Assembly: GCF_014126825.1 (NCBI RefSeq)
Contig: NZ_CP059900.1
Span: 434,001 to 498,000, forward strand
Length of the DNA stretch: 64,000 nt
Direction of reading: 5' to 3'
Source of the DNA: Tomitella gaofuii
GTDB lineage: Bacteria > Actinomycetota > Actinomycetes > Mycobacteriales > Mycobacteriaceae
Positions within the stretch are counted from its first letter, which is position 1. The number at the start of each line of letters is the position of its first letter. Positions 36,101 to 44,136 of this stretch are shown here, in pieces. Below the pieces are notes generated by a model. That model saw only the letters and a list, made by a program, of their open reading frames with translations, was not told where the DNA came from and ran no database searches. Made by a program: the position numbers and the translations under genes.

Positions 36101-36423
36101 ACCGGGTGCTGGAGGCGGCGCGCCGGGCCGGGGCCGAGGTGACGGTGTCGGCGGGCCGTTTCGAGACCGACGCCGCGTGGCGCGACGCGGTGGCGCGGGA
36201 CCGCCCGGCGCGCATCCGGCTCATCGGCGGCGATCCGCAGGCGCTGGCGCGGGCCCTCGGCGGCGATCCGGCCGTCGCGGTGCACAGCCGCCCGGTCACC
36301 GGGTCGGACCGGCTGGAGATGCTGCCTTTCCTGCGGGAACAGTCGGTGAGCATGACCGCGCACCGCTTCGGCACCCTCGACGGGGGAACACGCGGGCCCG
36401 GCCCGCCGTTGCCACTGGTGTGA
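33183..36423 (+). pseudogene. putA: Bifunctional proline dehydrogenase / glutamate semialdehyde dehydrogenase, frameshifted
   Basis: Two consecutive frames together encode a PutA of about 1,079 residues. The first frame (33183-35492) holds the FAD proline dehydrogenase domain (VKVSA, LDMEEYRDL, RLVKGAN, residues about 100-440) and the start of the aldehyde dehydrogenase domain (SPWNFPVAIPAGG). The second (35404-36423) carries its end (ITGAIVRRQPFGGWKSS, GGPNYL). Deleting one G from the GGGG at 35376-35379 joins the frames and restores GQKCSAAS with the catalytic Cys; as given, that Cys is lost. The last about 160 residues form a degenerate extra domain. The enzyme would oxidise proline to glutamate. 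Followed by a GTGA-coupled FrnE gene. Confidence 0.88.
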
Positions 36424-37124
36424 CCTCTGCGCAGACCGAACATACGAGCTCCGGCGACGACGACCGCATCGTCGAACTCGAAGTCTGGACCGACGTGGCC
36501 TGCCCGTGGTGCTACATCGGCGCCACCCGGCTGGCCGCGGCTCTCGACGGGTTCGACCGCCGCGACCGGGTACGCGTCACCTGGCGGGCCTACGAGCTGG
36601 CGCCCGACGCCGAGGCGGGGGCGGGACGGCGTGAGGTGGACGCGCTCGTCGACTCGAAGGGCATGACCGTCGAGCAGGTGCAGCACATGTTCGGTCAGGT
36701 CTCCCAGGTGGCGGCGAGCGACGGGCTGCAGCTGGACTTCGACGCGACCATCGCCGCCAACACTTTCGACGCGCACCGGCTGGTGCACCTGGCCGGGGCC
36801 GGCACCGCGCAGGGCGGGCGCGTGTTGCGGGCGTTGTACCGCGCGCATTTCACCGACGGGGTGGCCGTGGACGACGTGGACGCGCTCGTGGCGATCGCGG
36901 AGGAGCAGGGGCTCGACGCCGGCGCGGTGCGCGCCGAGCTCGCCGATCGGGATTCCGCAGCCGCCGTGGAGGTCCGGGAGGACGAGCTCCTCGCCGCGCG
37001 ATTCGGCATCACCGGCGTGCCGTTCTTCATCGCAGACCGTGCGTACGCCGTGTCGGGGGCTCAGCCCGTCGGCGTGCTCACCGAGCTTTTGCGGACGGCG
37101 TTCGACGGGCCGGAGGACGACTGA
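36420..37124 (+). CDS. DsbA family protein, FrnE-like thiol oxidoreductase
   Basis: A 234-residue thioredoxin-fold protein with an inserted helical domain. The redox motif CPWC lies at about residues 28-31 (WTDVACPWCYIG), the cis-Pro region is GITGVPFFIADR, matching the FrnE/DsbA family that acts in the cytoplasm as a disulfide isomerase or glutathione-S-transferase kappa-like enzyme. No signal peptide. Start GTG overlaps the putA stop (GTGA), and its stop abuts the next ATG, so putA, this gene and the acetyltransferase form one transcription unit. Confidence 0.9.
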   Translation: MTSAQTEHTSSGDDDRIVELEVWTDVACPWCYIGATRLAAALDGFDRRDRVRVTWRAYELAPDAEAGAGRREVDALVDSKGMTVEQVQHMFGQVSQVAASDGLQLDFDATIAANTFDAHRLVHLAGAGTAQGGRVLRALYRAHFTDGVAVDDVDALVAIAEEQGLDAGAVRAELADRDSAAAVEVREDELLAARFGITGVPFFIADRAYAVSGAQPVGVLTELLRTAFDGPEDD

Positions 37125-38327
37125 ATGCCCGGCGCGACGATCAGAACGCTCACCACCGCAGGGGAGTTGGCGGAATCGGACGCGGTCTTCCACGCCGCCA
37201 TGGTGGGTCTGCCTGCGCCCGCGGCGGACGAGGACGTCGCGGCGGTGCGCGAGCCGGGCCGCACGTTCGGCGCATACGTCGGGGACGGGATCCTGGTGGG
37301 CGCGACGGACTCCACGTCCGGCGCGATGACCGTCCCGGGCGGGGCCCGGGTGGCGCACGCGGCCGTCACCCATGTGGGGGTGCTGCCCACCCACACCCGG
37401 CGCGGCGTTCTCACGGCCCTCATGCGCCACCAGTTGAAAGACTGCCGCGGGCGCGGAGAGACCGTGGCGTCGCTGCGCGCCTCGGAGGCGGTGATCTACG
37501 GGCGTTACGGGTACGGCATCGCCAGCGTCACGCATGCGGTGTCGCTGGACCTGCGGGACGCCGAACTGCGCGCCACGGCCGGCTCCGGTGCGCCGCCGGT
37601 GCGCCTGGCGGACCCGGAGGGCTCCTGGGACCTGTTGCAGCGCATCGTCGACCGTCATCAGTCGGGTCGGGCCGGAACGATCAGCCGCGGCGCGCTGTGG
37701 TGGCGGGGACTGCGGGCCCGGACGCGGCCCGCACCCCACTACGTCGCGGTGTGCGGGGAGGACGGCTTCGTCTGCTACCGGCCGCTGGACACCGCGGCGT
37801 GGTTCACGAGCCGCGACCGCACCGTCGTCGTCACCGACCTGCACGCCGGCACCCCGGACGCCTACCGTGCGCTGATCGCGTTCCTCCTGCGCCTGGACCT
37901 GGTGCACACCGTGCGATTCCCGTGGCTGCCCGCGGACGATCCGCTGCCGTGGATGCTCACCGACCACCGCGCCGCGCGCGTGACGGGGGTGGGGGACGAG
38001 ACGTGGCTGCGCCTGGTCGACGTCCCCGGCGCGCTCGGTGCCCGCACGTACAACCAGGGCGCGGCGGTGACGGTGCGCGTCGACGACGTCCTGCTGCCGG
38101 AGAACTCCGGGAACTACCGGATCGGCCCGGACGGTGCCGACCGGACCGGCGGCGCACCGGACGTGCAGGTGGACGTCGCCGACCTGGGCGCGGCCTATCT
38201 GGGCGGCGCCCGGTGGCATCAGCTGCGCGACGCCGGCCGGTTGCAGGAGCTCTCCGAGGGGGCGGTAGACCGGCTCGACGCGCTGTTCAGCACGCCGCGG
38301 GCGCCGTTCGCGGGGGTGATGTTCTAG
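37125..38327 (+). CDS. Eis-like GNAT family N-acetyltransferase
   Basis: A 400-residue protein with the three-part Eis layout. The N-terminal GNAT domain shows VTHVGVLPTHTRRGVLTALMRHQL (acetyl-CoA pyrophosphate loop) and ASEAVIYGRYGYG; a second GNAT-like domain follows at about 190-290 and a sterol-carrier-like C-terminal domain ends in a free Phe, whose carboxylate is the catalytic base in Eis enzymes. Members acetylate aminoglycosides, polyamines or protein lysines and form hexamers. ATG directly abuts the FrnE stop. Its stop codon overlaps a tiny ORF on the other strand. Confidence 0.9.
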   Translation: MPGATIRTLTTAGELAESDAVFHAAMVGLPAPAADEDVAAVREPGRTFGAYVGDGILVGATDSTSGAMTVPGGARVAHAAVTHVGVLPTHTRRGVLTALMRHQLKDCRGRGETVASLRASEAVIYGRYGYGIASVTHAVSLDLRDAELRATAGSGAPPVRLADPEGSWDLLQRIVDRHQSGRAGTISRGALWWRGLRARTRPAPHYVAVCGEDGFVCYRPLDTAAWFTSRDRTVVVTDLHAGTPDAYRALIAFLLRLDLVHTVRFPWLPADDPLPWMLTDHRAARVTGVGDETWLRLVDVPGALGARTYNQGAAVTVRVDDVLLPENSGNYRIGPDGADRTGGAPDVQVDVADLGAAYLGGARWHQLRDAGRLQELSEGAVDRLDALFSTPRAPFAGVMF

Positions 38328-38398
38328 TAGTAGACGACGCTGCCGAGCGCGACGAGCAGCGCCATCAGCCAGTCGGGCAAATCGGGCTTGCGGATCAT
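38324..38398 (-). CDS. 24-residue small membrane protein
   Basis: A short ORF not usually called. It encodes 24 residues: a charged head (MIRKPDLPDW) and one hydrophobic segment LMALLVALGSVVYY. The ribosome binding site is excellent, AGAGGAG eight bases upstream of the ATG. It would be a single-pass membrane peptide. Its stop overlaps the stop of the Eis-like gene on the opposite strand. No function can be given; the strong ribosome binding site is the main support. Confidence 0.45.
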   Translation of the reverse strand: MIRKPDLPDWLMALLVALGSVVYY

Positions 38399-38494
38399 CG
38401 TCCTACTCCTCTGTGCAGCGGTCCATACGTGTGGAGAATGCAGTTGTGGAATCGGCCGCCGCGGCCGCAGCGTGACGGATCGGAGGTCAGGGCA

Positions 38495-39037
38495 ATGAGC
38501 CGCACTCGGTACTACACCGCGTCGAGCCTGGACGGGTACATCGCGACCGACGACCATTCGCTGGCGTGGCTGCTCAGCCGGGACATCGAGGACGACGGCC
38601 CGATGAACCACGGCGATTTCATGGCGGGCATAGGCGCCGTCGCGATGGGGGCGTCCAGCTTCAACTGGATCCGCGGCCAGCTGGGCCAGGACCAGTGGCC
38701 CTATGCGGTGCCGTGCTGGGTCTTCACCCACGGTTCCGCGGAACCGCCCCGGCCCGGTGCGCTGCCCGACGCCGACCTGCGTTTCGTCCAGGGCGACGTG
38801 GCCGCGGTGCACTCCGAGATGGTGGCGGCCGCGGGCGGGGGCGACGTGTGGATCGTCGGAGGCGGCGACCTGGCGGGGCAGTTCGCCGATGCCGGGCTCC
38901 TCGACGAGGTCAATGTGCAGATCGCGCCGGTGACGCTGGGTTCGGGCGCGCCATTGTTGCCACGCCATCTGGAGTTGCGGCTGGCCGAGGTGGACCGCAA
39001 CGGCGAGTTCGCGTGCCTGCGGTTCGACGTGGTCTGA
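38495..39037 (+). CDS. Dihydrofolate reductase family (RibD C-terminal-like) protein
   Basis: A 180-residue protein with the DHFR/RibD reductase fold: YYTASSLDGYIA at the N-terminus, MGASSFNWI with the NADPH helix, WVFTHG, and the cofactor loop DVWIVGGGDLAGQFADAGLLDEV. Small actinobacterial members of this family (DapR/YwjB-like) reduce unknown pterin, flavin or sugar substrates with NADPH. Start ATG with GGAGGTCAG upstream. A copy of the 16-bp palindrome lies inside the gene, where it codes for GSAEP, and another directly follows the stop. Confidence 0.85.
   Translation: MSRTRYYTASSLDGYIATDDHSLAWLLSRDIEDDGPMNHGDFMAGIGAVAMGASSFNWIRGQLGQDQWPYAVPCWVFTHGSAEPPRPGALPDADLRFVQGDVAAVHSEMVAAAGGGDVWIVGGGDLAGQFADAGLLDEVNVQIAPVTLGSGAPLLPRHLELRLAEVDRNGEFACLRFDVV
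38731..38746. repeat. 16-bp palindrome, copy 1
   Basis: CGGTTCCGCGGAACCG, a perfect palindrome, inside the DHFR-like gene. Identical copies are at 39040 and 40968. Confidence 0.8.
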
Positions 39038-39039
39038 GG

Positions 39040-39055
39040 CGGTTCCGCGGAACCG
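39040..39055. repeat. 16-bp palindrome, copy 2
   Basis: Identical perfect palindrome three bases after the DHFR-like stop, at the upstream side of the DUF222/HNH gene. It could also fold as a short hairpin in RNA. Confidence 0.8.
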
Positions 39056-39095
39056 TGCTGCGGCCGGACGCGTCGAATGTGTCGGTGGCGCGATC

Positions 39096-39101
39096 TACTG
39101 T
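39096..39101 (+). promoter_or_regulatory. -10 element for DUF222/HNH gene
   Basis: TACTGT followed by TGGGCACA, typical of an actinobacterial start site, would give a leader of about 70 bases before the ATG at 39178. No clear -35 element. Confidence 0.4.
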
Positions 39102-39177
39102 GGGCACAGTTGTTCGATCCGGGTCGGCGGGTACGGCCGTTGAAGGACACGGGCACCGGGCGAGAGCGGGGGAGACG

Positions 39178-40464
39178 ATGGCGGCGGATCACACGACGCA
39201 GGTGGAAGGGGCGCGCGGCATCGTCGATGACGCCTGCGACATCAAGGAGGTCGAGCGCGAGCTGTGCACGCTGGCGGCGCACATCGCCGCCGCCACGGCC
39301 CGGTTCCTGATCCTCCTGGCGCAGTTCGACCGCCGCGGCGGGTGGAACGGTATCGGCGTGCTGTCGTGCGCTCACTGGTTGTCCTGGCGCTGCGGCATCA
39401 ACCTCCGGACGGCGCGCGACCAGGTGCGCGTGGCCCGCCGTCTCGAGGCGCTTCCGCTCACCCGCGCGGCCTGCACGGCCGGTACGCTCTCGTACTCCAA
39501 GGTGCGGGCCATCACCCGGGTGGCGACGCCGGAAACCGAGTCGGACCTGGTGGAATCCGCGCGCGGTGCCACCGCTTCCCAGTTGGAGAGGCTGGTCCGC
39601 GGGCTGCGGTCGGTGCCCGTACCGGAGCCGGACAAGGACGCACGGCCGCCCGCGGCCCCCGAACACCGGCTGAGCCACCGGTGGGATTCCGAGACCGGTG
39701 ACCTCGTCGTTTCCGGGCGGCTCAGCGCGGCGGACGGCAAAGTCCTGCTCGCCGCTCTCACCCGCGCGGAGTTCGAGCGCAGGCGCACCGCCGGCGACGA
39801 GCCGGATCTCACCGGCCCGCCGCCCGCAGACGCCGCCCCTGCCGCTGTGGCGATGGCGGAGACGATGCTCGCGGTGGCGGACGCGCCCGCCGACGCACCG
39901 GCGGCGGAGGTCTCGTTCGTCGTCGACCACACGGGTGCACACGTGGAGGACGGCCCGGCCCTCGGCGACGCCGCGGCGTCGGCCGCGATCTGCTCGGGCA
40001 GCGGCCGTCGGATCGACACCGCGGGCGGCCGCGTCCTGCGGTTCGGCAGGCGTCGCCGCCTGCCGTCGTCGGCGCAGCTGCGGGCGCTGCACCTGCGCGA
40101 CGGCGGCTGCCGGCACCCCGCGTGCGGGTGCACCCGATTCCTCCACGCCCACCACGTGCGCCCGTGGAGCCACGGCGGGACCACCGACCTGGACAATCTG
40201 ATCCTCCTGTGCGGCACCTGCCACCGCGGCCTGCACGAGGGCGCCTTCGGGATCGACGCGCTCGGCGGGCAACGGTTCGTTTTCCGCGCGGGCGGCGTCG
40301 TCGAGGCGGCGCCCGCCATGGCGGGGGACGCCGACGCGATCCGCGAGGGGGACGTGGACGCCAGTGCGCTCACTCCCGATGCGGACGGGAAGCCGTTGGA
40401 CCTGCACTATGCGGTCTCGGTGCTGGCGGATGCGTGGGAACGCGACCGCCGGCGGGCCGCGTAG
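39178..40464 (+). CDS. DUF222 / HNH endonuclease (13E12-type) protein
   Basis: A 428-residue protein of the family abundant in Mycobacteriales. Residues about 15-300 are the DUF222 domain (WLSWRCGINLRTARDQVRVARRL, LSYSKVRAITRVATPE). The C-terminal HNH nuclease is complete: CRHPACGCTRFLHAHHVRPWSHGG with the HH pair, DNLILLCGTCHRGLHEG with the Asn and His. These genes occur in multiple copies and are linked to the REP13E12 repeats, into which mobile DNA inserts; their biological role is not settled. Start ATG with GGGGGAGACG upstream. Palindrome copies lie on either side. Confidence 0.9.
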   Translation: MAADHTTQVEGARGIVDDACDIKEVERELCTLAAHIAAATARFLILLAQFDRRGGWNGIGVLSCAHWLSWRCGINLRTARDQVRVARRLEALPLTRAACTAGTLSYSKVRAITRVATPETESDLVESARGATASQLERLVRGLRSVPVPEPDKDARPPAAPEHRLSHRWDSETGDLVVSGRLSAADGKVLLAALTRAEFERRRTAGDEPDLTGPPPADAAPAAVAMAETMLAVADAPADAPAAEVSFVVDHTGAHVEDGPALGDAAASAAICSGSGRRIDTAGGRVLRFGRRRRLPSSAQLRALHLRDGGCRHPACGCTRFLHAHHVRPWSHGGTTDLDNLILLCGTCHRGLHEGAFGIDALGGQRFVFRAGGVVEAAPAMAGDADAIREGDVDASALTPDADGKPLDLHYAVSVLADAWERDRRRAA

Positions 40465-40473
40465 GCCGGCGAC

Positions 40474-40986
40474 GTGATCGACGAAGCGCCGGAGTTGGAC
40501 GCGGAGGCGATGTTCTTGTGTGCGGCGCTGTGGGCGCGGGACGCCGAGCGTGTCGCCGCGGTGGCGGAGCTCGTGCTGCCGGACGACTTCGAACGGCCGT
40601 CCCACGCGCTCATCTTCGCGACGTGGCGCGACCAGGCCCGGACCGGCCGTCCCCACGACGCCGCCAGCATCGCGGCCCGCCTCGCCGACGCCGGCGAGGA
40701 GTGTGCGCCGCGCACCGTGCATTCCGCGTTGCGCGGCATCACCACGCTCGGGGCGGAGCCCGTGGCGCTGGGCTGGTACGCGATCGACGTCGCCACCGCT
40801 GCGTATCGCCGATCGTTCCTGCGCGTGGCGGAGTCCGTGGCGCACGCGGCGGCCGCAGCGCCCACCGACGAGCTCTTCCCGATCCTCGTGCAGCACGGCA
40901 CCCGGCAGCGGAAGGAATCCCGGCGGCTCGCCGAGCTGCAGCGGCGACTCGGCGCGGACCCGGACGACGGTTCCGCGGAACCGTGA
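40474..40986 (+). CDS. DnaB N-terminal domain-like hypothetical protein
   Basis: A 170-residue protein whose first about 110 residues resemble the replicative helicase DnaB N-terminal domain: LDAEAMFLCAALW, VLPDDFERPSHALIFATWRDQ, AARLADAGEECAPRTVHSAL. No RecA-like helicase domain follows; the rest is a helical, charged tail. In DnaB this domain binds primase and forms trimers of dimers, so a stand-alone copy could compete for or modulate those contacts. GTG start ten bases after the HNH gene, so probably co-transcribed. The final codons (GSAEP, stop) are formed by a copy of the 16-bp palindrome. Confidence 0.7.
   Translation: MIDEAPELDAEAMFLCAALWARDAERVAAVAELVLPDDFERPSHALIFATWRDQARTGRPHDAASIAARLADAGEECAPRTVHSALRGITTLGAEPVALGWYAIDVATAAYRRSFLRVAESVAHAAAAAPTDELFPILVQHGTRQRKESRRLAELQRRLGADPDDGSAEP
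40968..40983. repeat. 16-bp palindrome, copy 3
   Basis: Identical perfect palindrome covering the last codons of the DnaB-N-like gene. It marks the downstream side of the DUF222/HNH unit. Confidence 0.8.
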
Positions 40987-40998
40987 GCGGCTCGCCGC

Positions 40999-41895
40999 CT
41001 AACCGAGCCCGGCGGGGAAGCCCACGCCCGTCAGCTCCTCGGACGCCTCCCACAGCCGGCGGGCCAGGTCCGGGTCGGACGCCTCAGCGCTGCGTCCCGC
41101 GAGTGCGGGCCCGCCGCGGGCGCCGAGCATCCTGTCCGGGCCCAGGAAACTGCCGCCGGGAAGATCCTGGCTGGCGGCGTACAGAGTGGGCAGCGCCCCC
41201 GCTTCGGCGCTCTGCGCGATGGTCGCATTACCGATGCGGCCCAGCAGGTCTCCGACGGGGTTCGCGGTGCGCGTCTGCAGGTTCGTCGACGCGTAGCCGG
41301 GGTGCGCGGACATCGAGCGCACCCGCGATCCGGCCTCGCGCAGGCGGCGCTCCAACTCGAGGGAGAACAGCAGGTTCGCCAGCTTCGACTGGCCGTACGC
41401 GCGGACGCGGTCGTAGCGTCGGCGCCGCCAGTTGAGGTCGTCCAGGTCGATCGTGCCCATGCGGTGCGCCAGCGACGCCACCGTCACCACGCGGTCGGTG
41501 ACGCGCGGCAGCAGCAGATTCGTCAACGCGAAGTGTCCCAGGTGGTTGACGCCGATCTGCGTTTCGAACCCGTCGGCCGTCCGGCCCTCGGGCACGTGCA
41601 TGATGCCGGCGTTGTTGACGAGCAGGTCGATCGGGCCGTCGCCCCAGTCTTCCGCGAAGCGGCGCACCGAGGCGAGTTCAGCCAGGTCGAGCGCGCGCAC
41701 GTCGGTCTCGCCGGCGATGCCCGCCGCGGCCTGCCGGCCCCGGTCGGTGTCGCGGACCGCGAGCACGACCGTGGCCCCGGCTGCCGCCAGGTGCCGGGCG
41801 GTGATCAGCCCGAGCCCGCTGGTGGCGCCGGTGACGACGGCGGTGCGGCCGGTGAACGACGGGAGGTTCGCTGCGGTCCAGGAGCTGTGCGACAT
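40999..41895 (-). CDS. SDR family oxidoreductase (retinol dehydrogenase-like)
   Basis: A 298-residue SDR with TGATSGLG (about residues 22-29), LLVNNAGIM, SLAHRMG strand and YGQSK catalytic pair, followed by SAHPGYASTNLQ. This wording is typical of the WWOX/retinol dehydrogenase-like SDRs, NADP-dependent because of AVRDTDRG after the second strand. Start ATG gives an N-terminus just ahead of the Rossmann fold; a TAACGT hexamer seven bases upstream suggests a leaderless transcript. It lies 10 bases after the aldehyde dehydrogenase stop, so both could still act together on an alcohol-aldehyde pair. Confidence 0.88.
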   Translation of the reverse strand: MSHSSWTAANLPSFTGRTAVVTGATSGLGLITARHLAAAGATVVLAVRDTDRGRQAAAGIAGETDVRALDLAELASVRRFAEDWGDGPIDLLVNNAGIMHVPEGRTADGFETQIGVNHLGHFALTNLLLPRVTDRVVTVASLAHRMGTIDLDDLNWRRRRYDRVRAYGQSKLANLLFSLELERRLREAGSRVRSMSAHPGYASTNLQTRTANPVGDLLGRIGNATIAQSAEAGALPTLYAASQDLPGGSFLGPDRMLGARGGPALAGRSAEASDPDLARRLWEASEELTGVGFPAGLG

Positions 41896-41902
41896 GCCGT
41901 CG

Positions 41903-41908
41903 ACGTTA
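41903..41908 (-). promoter_or_regulatory. -10 element, leaderless start
   Basis: TAACGT on the minus strand, seven bases before the ATG of the SDR gene (41895). Confidence 0.4.
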
Positions 41909-43345
41909 CCCGCGGAGCCGCTTGGCGACGGCCTTCCGCTGCTGGTCCGCGTAGCGTGCGATGCCCTTGGCCAGGCGCCGCGAGTGCGGGGTGGCGATGA
42001 TGGACGCGAGTGAGAGCGGGGTGGGTTGCGCGGCGATCGGGCGGAGGTGCGAGAACGTGTCGAACCCGAACTTGCCGTGGTAGTTGCCCATACCGGACCG
42101 CCCCACACCGCCGAACGGCAAGTGGTGCATCGCGTTGACCAGGCCGAAGTCGTTCCGGTTGACGCTGCCGGAACGGGTGCGCGCGAAGAACCGGCGGAAA
42201 GCCGCGTCGTCGTCGCCGTACCAGTAGGCGCCCAGGGGGCTGGGGCGCGGCGCCAGATGGTCGATGACCTCGTCCACCGCGCCGTAGGTGTGCACCGCCA
42301 GAACGGGACCGAAGATCTCCTCCCGGCTGATCGCCATCGCGTCGGTGACACCGGTGACGACGGTGGGCGGGATCTGCCGGCGCACGGGGTCCGCCGACTC
42401 GTCGCCGGCGCTGCGCACCGTCGCACCCTTCGCCCGCGCGTCGTCGAGGAGGCCCATGATGCGCTGGTACGCGTCGTCGTCGATGATCGACACGTACTGC
42501 TCGTTGCCGGAGACGACGGGGTAGCGCTTGCACCAGCCCTCGAGGAGGGCCTCGACGAAGACGTCCGCCGCCTCCTCGGGGACGAAGGCGTAGTCGGGGG
42601 ACAGGCAGGTCTGACCGCTGTTGACCATCCGTGCCGCGCCGATCCTGTCGGCCGCGCGGCGCACGTCGGCGGTGCGGGCGACGACGGCGGGGTTCTTCCC
42701 GCCCAGTTCGAGGGTGACCGGCGTGAGGTTGTCGGCGGCGGCGCGCTGGATCTTGCGGCCCGTCTCCGTGGAGCCGGTGAAGAACAGGTGGTCGAACGGC
42801 AACGCGGCGAACTCCGAGCCGGAGGCGGTCTCCTTGGTGACCACCACGAGCTCCTCCGGTGCGAAATACTGCGGGGCCAGCTCGGCCAGCACCGCGCACA
42901 TGCGGGGCAGCGCGGACGACGGGCGCAGCAGGACCCGGTTGCCGGCGGCGAGCGCGGCGGCCGCCGGCTGCACCAGCAGCTGCAGCGGGAAGTTCCACGG
43001 TGCGATGACGCCCACCACGCCCAGCGGCACCGCATGCGTCTCCATGGTGACGCCGACCAGGCGGGCCAACGGCTGCGGTCGCTGCGGGCGCATCCACGAT
43101 GCCAGGTTCTTCTGCAGGTAGGTCATCTCGCCCAGGCCGGAGACGACGTCGGCGATGAGCGACAACGATTCCGGCCGGGTGCCGTAGTCGTCGCGGATGG
43201 CGGCGGTGAGCCTGTCGCCGCCGTCGAGGAGCATCGCCTTGAGCCGGTCGATCCGGTCGATGCGGACCTCCGCCGAGGCGGGGCCGTCGGCGAGGAAGGC
43301 GGTGCGCTGGTTGTCGAACAGTTCCTGAAGTCGCTCGGTGGTCAC
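41906..43345 (-). CDS. Aldehyde dehydrogenase, coniferyl aldehyde dehydrogenase-like
   Basis: A 479-residue NAD(P)-dependent aldehyde dehydrogenase. Visible are APWNFPLQLLVQPAAAALAAGN, the cofactor region FTGSTETGRKI, the catalytic Glu in TLELGGKNP and catalytic Cys in NSGQTCLSPDY, then NDFGLVNAMHHLPFGGVGRSGMG. The C-SPDY wording and the C-terminal KLLR-type tail are those of the CalB/long-chain ALDH3-like branch, which often act at membranes on aromatic or fatty aldehydes. GTG start with TAGCCT six bases upstream suggests a leaderless transcript. Confidence 0.9.
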   Translation of the reverse strand: MTTERLQELFDNQRTAFLADGPASAEVRIDRIDRLKAMLLDGGDRLTAAIRDDYGTRPESLSLIADVVSGLGEMTYLQKNLASWMRPQRPQPLARLVGVTMETHAVPLGVVGVIAPWNFPLQLLVQPAAAALAAGNRVLLRPSSALPRMCAVLAELAPQYFAPEELVVVTKETASGSEFAALPFDHLFFTGSTETGRKIQRAAADNLTPVTLELGGKNPAVVARTADVRRAADRIGAARMVNSGQTCLSPDYAFVPEEAADVFVEALLEGWCKRYPVVSGNEQYVSIIDDDAYQRIMGLLDDARAKGATVRSAGDESADPVRRQIPPTVVTGVTDAMAISREEIFGPVLAVHTYGAVDEVIDHLAPRPSPLGAYWYGDDDAAFRRFFARTRSGSVNRNDFGLVNAMHHLPFGGVGRSGMGNYHGKFGFDTFSHLRPIAAQPTPLSLASIIATPHSRRLAKGIARYADQQRKAVAKRLRG

Positions 43346-43351
43346 CTGTCC

Positions 43352-43357
43352 AGGCTA
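43352..43357 (-). promoter_or_regulatory. -10 element, leaderless start
   Basis: TAGCCT on the minus strand, six bases before the GTG start of the aldehyde dehydrogenase (43345). Confidence 0.45.
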
Positions 43358-43378
43358 TGTCAGGCGGGTGCGACCCCG

Positions 43379-44095
43379 TCAGTCCAGTTCGTCCTCCGAT
43401 GTCAGCCTCATGCCGGTGACGCCGTCGATGCCGCCGAGCCGTGCGAGCAACTCGTCCGGCGTCCCGCCGCCGCGCAGGCTCAGGGCCACGGACACCTGCC
43501 CGTCCTCCTCGTCACGCGGCGAGACCCGGATGACGCGCCACCGCGCGTCGGTGGCCGCCGCGAGCAATTCTCGCAGGGTGCCGCCGCCGGTGCGGTAGTC
43601 CACGTCGATGTCGACGAGCGTGTCCGCGCCGGGGAGGCGGCGCGTGATCATCGGGTAGCCGAAGGCGATGACGAAATGCAGCGCCGTCACGACGACGGCG
43701 AGCAGCCACAAGCCGGTTCCGGCGGCCATGCCGATGCCGGTGGTCTCCCACACCGCCGCGGCCGTGGTCAGCCCCCGGACGGCCCCGCGCCGGGTGATGA
43801 TCAGGCCGGCGCCGATGAATCCGACGCCGGAAAGGATCTGCGCGGCCACGCGTGACGGGTCCAGCGACACGCCGTCGCCGAGCACATCGAAGAACCCGTA
43901 CTTGCTGATCTGCACCATCAGGGCCGCGGCCGTGCCGACGATGGCCTGCGTCTTGAGTCCGGCGCTCTTGCCGCGGAACCTGCGCTCCAGGCCGATCAAC
44001 GAGGCGAGCACGAACGCCAGGATCAGCTCGCCGATCTGCAGCAGACCCTGGCCCTCAGCATTGCCGAGCCCGGCGGCAACCTCCGATGCGCCCAT
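43379..44095 (-). CDS. MgtC/SapB family membrane protein
   Basis: About 238 residues. Five hydrophobic segments in the first 145 residues include FVLASLIGLERRFRGKSAGLKTQAIVG and AQILSGVGFIGAGLII, the conserved MgtC motifs. The C-terminal about 90 residues form an ACT-like soluble domain (DTLVDIDVDYRTGGGTLRELL to SVALSLRGG). MgtC proteins help growth at low magnesium and modulate the ATP synthase. The third segment has WETTGIG where WxTAAIG is usual. ATG 44095 chosen because a TACCGT element lies seven bases upstream; a GTG at 44104 overlaps that element. Confidence 0.87.
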   Translation of the reverse strand: MGASEVAAGLGNAEGQGLLQIGELILAFVLASLIGLERRFRGKSAGLKTQAIVGTAAALMVQISKYGFFDVLGDGVSLDPSRVAAQILSGVGFIGAGLIITRRGAVRGLTTAAAVWETTGIGMAAGTGLWLLAVVVTALHFVIAFGYPMITRRLPGADTLVDIDVDYRTGGGTLRELLAAATDARWRVIRVSPRDEEDGQVSVALSLRGGGTPDELLARLGGIDGVTGMRLTSEDELD

Positions 44096-44102
44096 CGACT
44101 CC

Positions 44103-44108
44103 ACGGTA
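44103..44108 (-). promoter_or_regulatory. -10 element, leaderless start
   Basis: TACCGT on the minus strand, seven bases before ATG 44095 of the MgtC-like gene. Confidence 0.4.
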
Positions 44109-44136
44109 GGCCACCGGCGCCGCCATCCTCAGGGGT

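Noticed and set aside
35404-36423. Separate aldehyde dehydrogenase C-terminal gene
   Set aside because: It begins inside the aldehyde dehydrogenase domain, overlaps the first frame and lacks the catalytic Cys upstream; the one-base frameshift explains it better.
40999-43035. 678-codon minus-strand frame joining the aldehyde dehydrogenase region and the SDR
   Set aside because: Only the part from 41895 down matches an SDR; the upstream part is a wrong-frame reading of the aldehyde dehydrogenase gene, so it is not a fusion protein.
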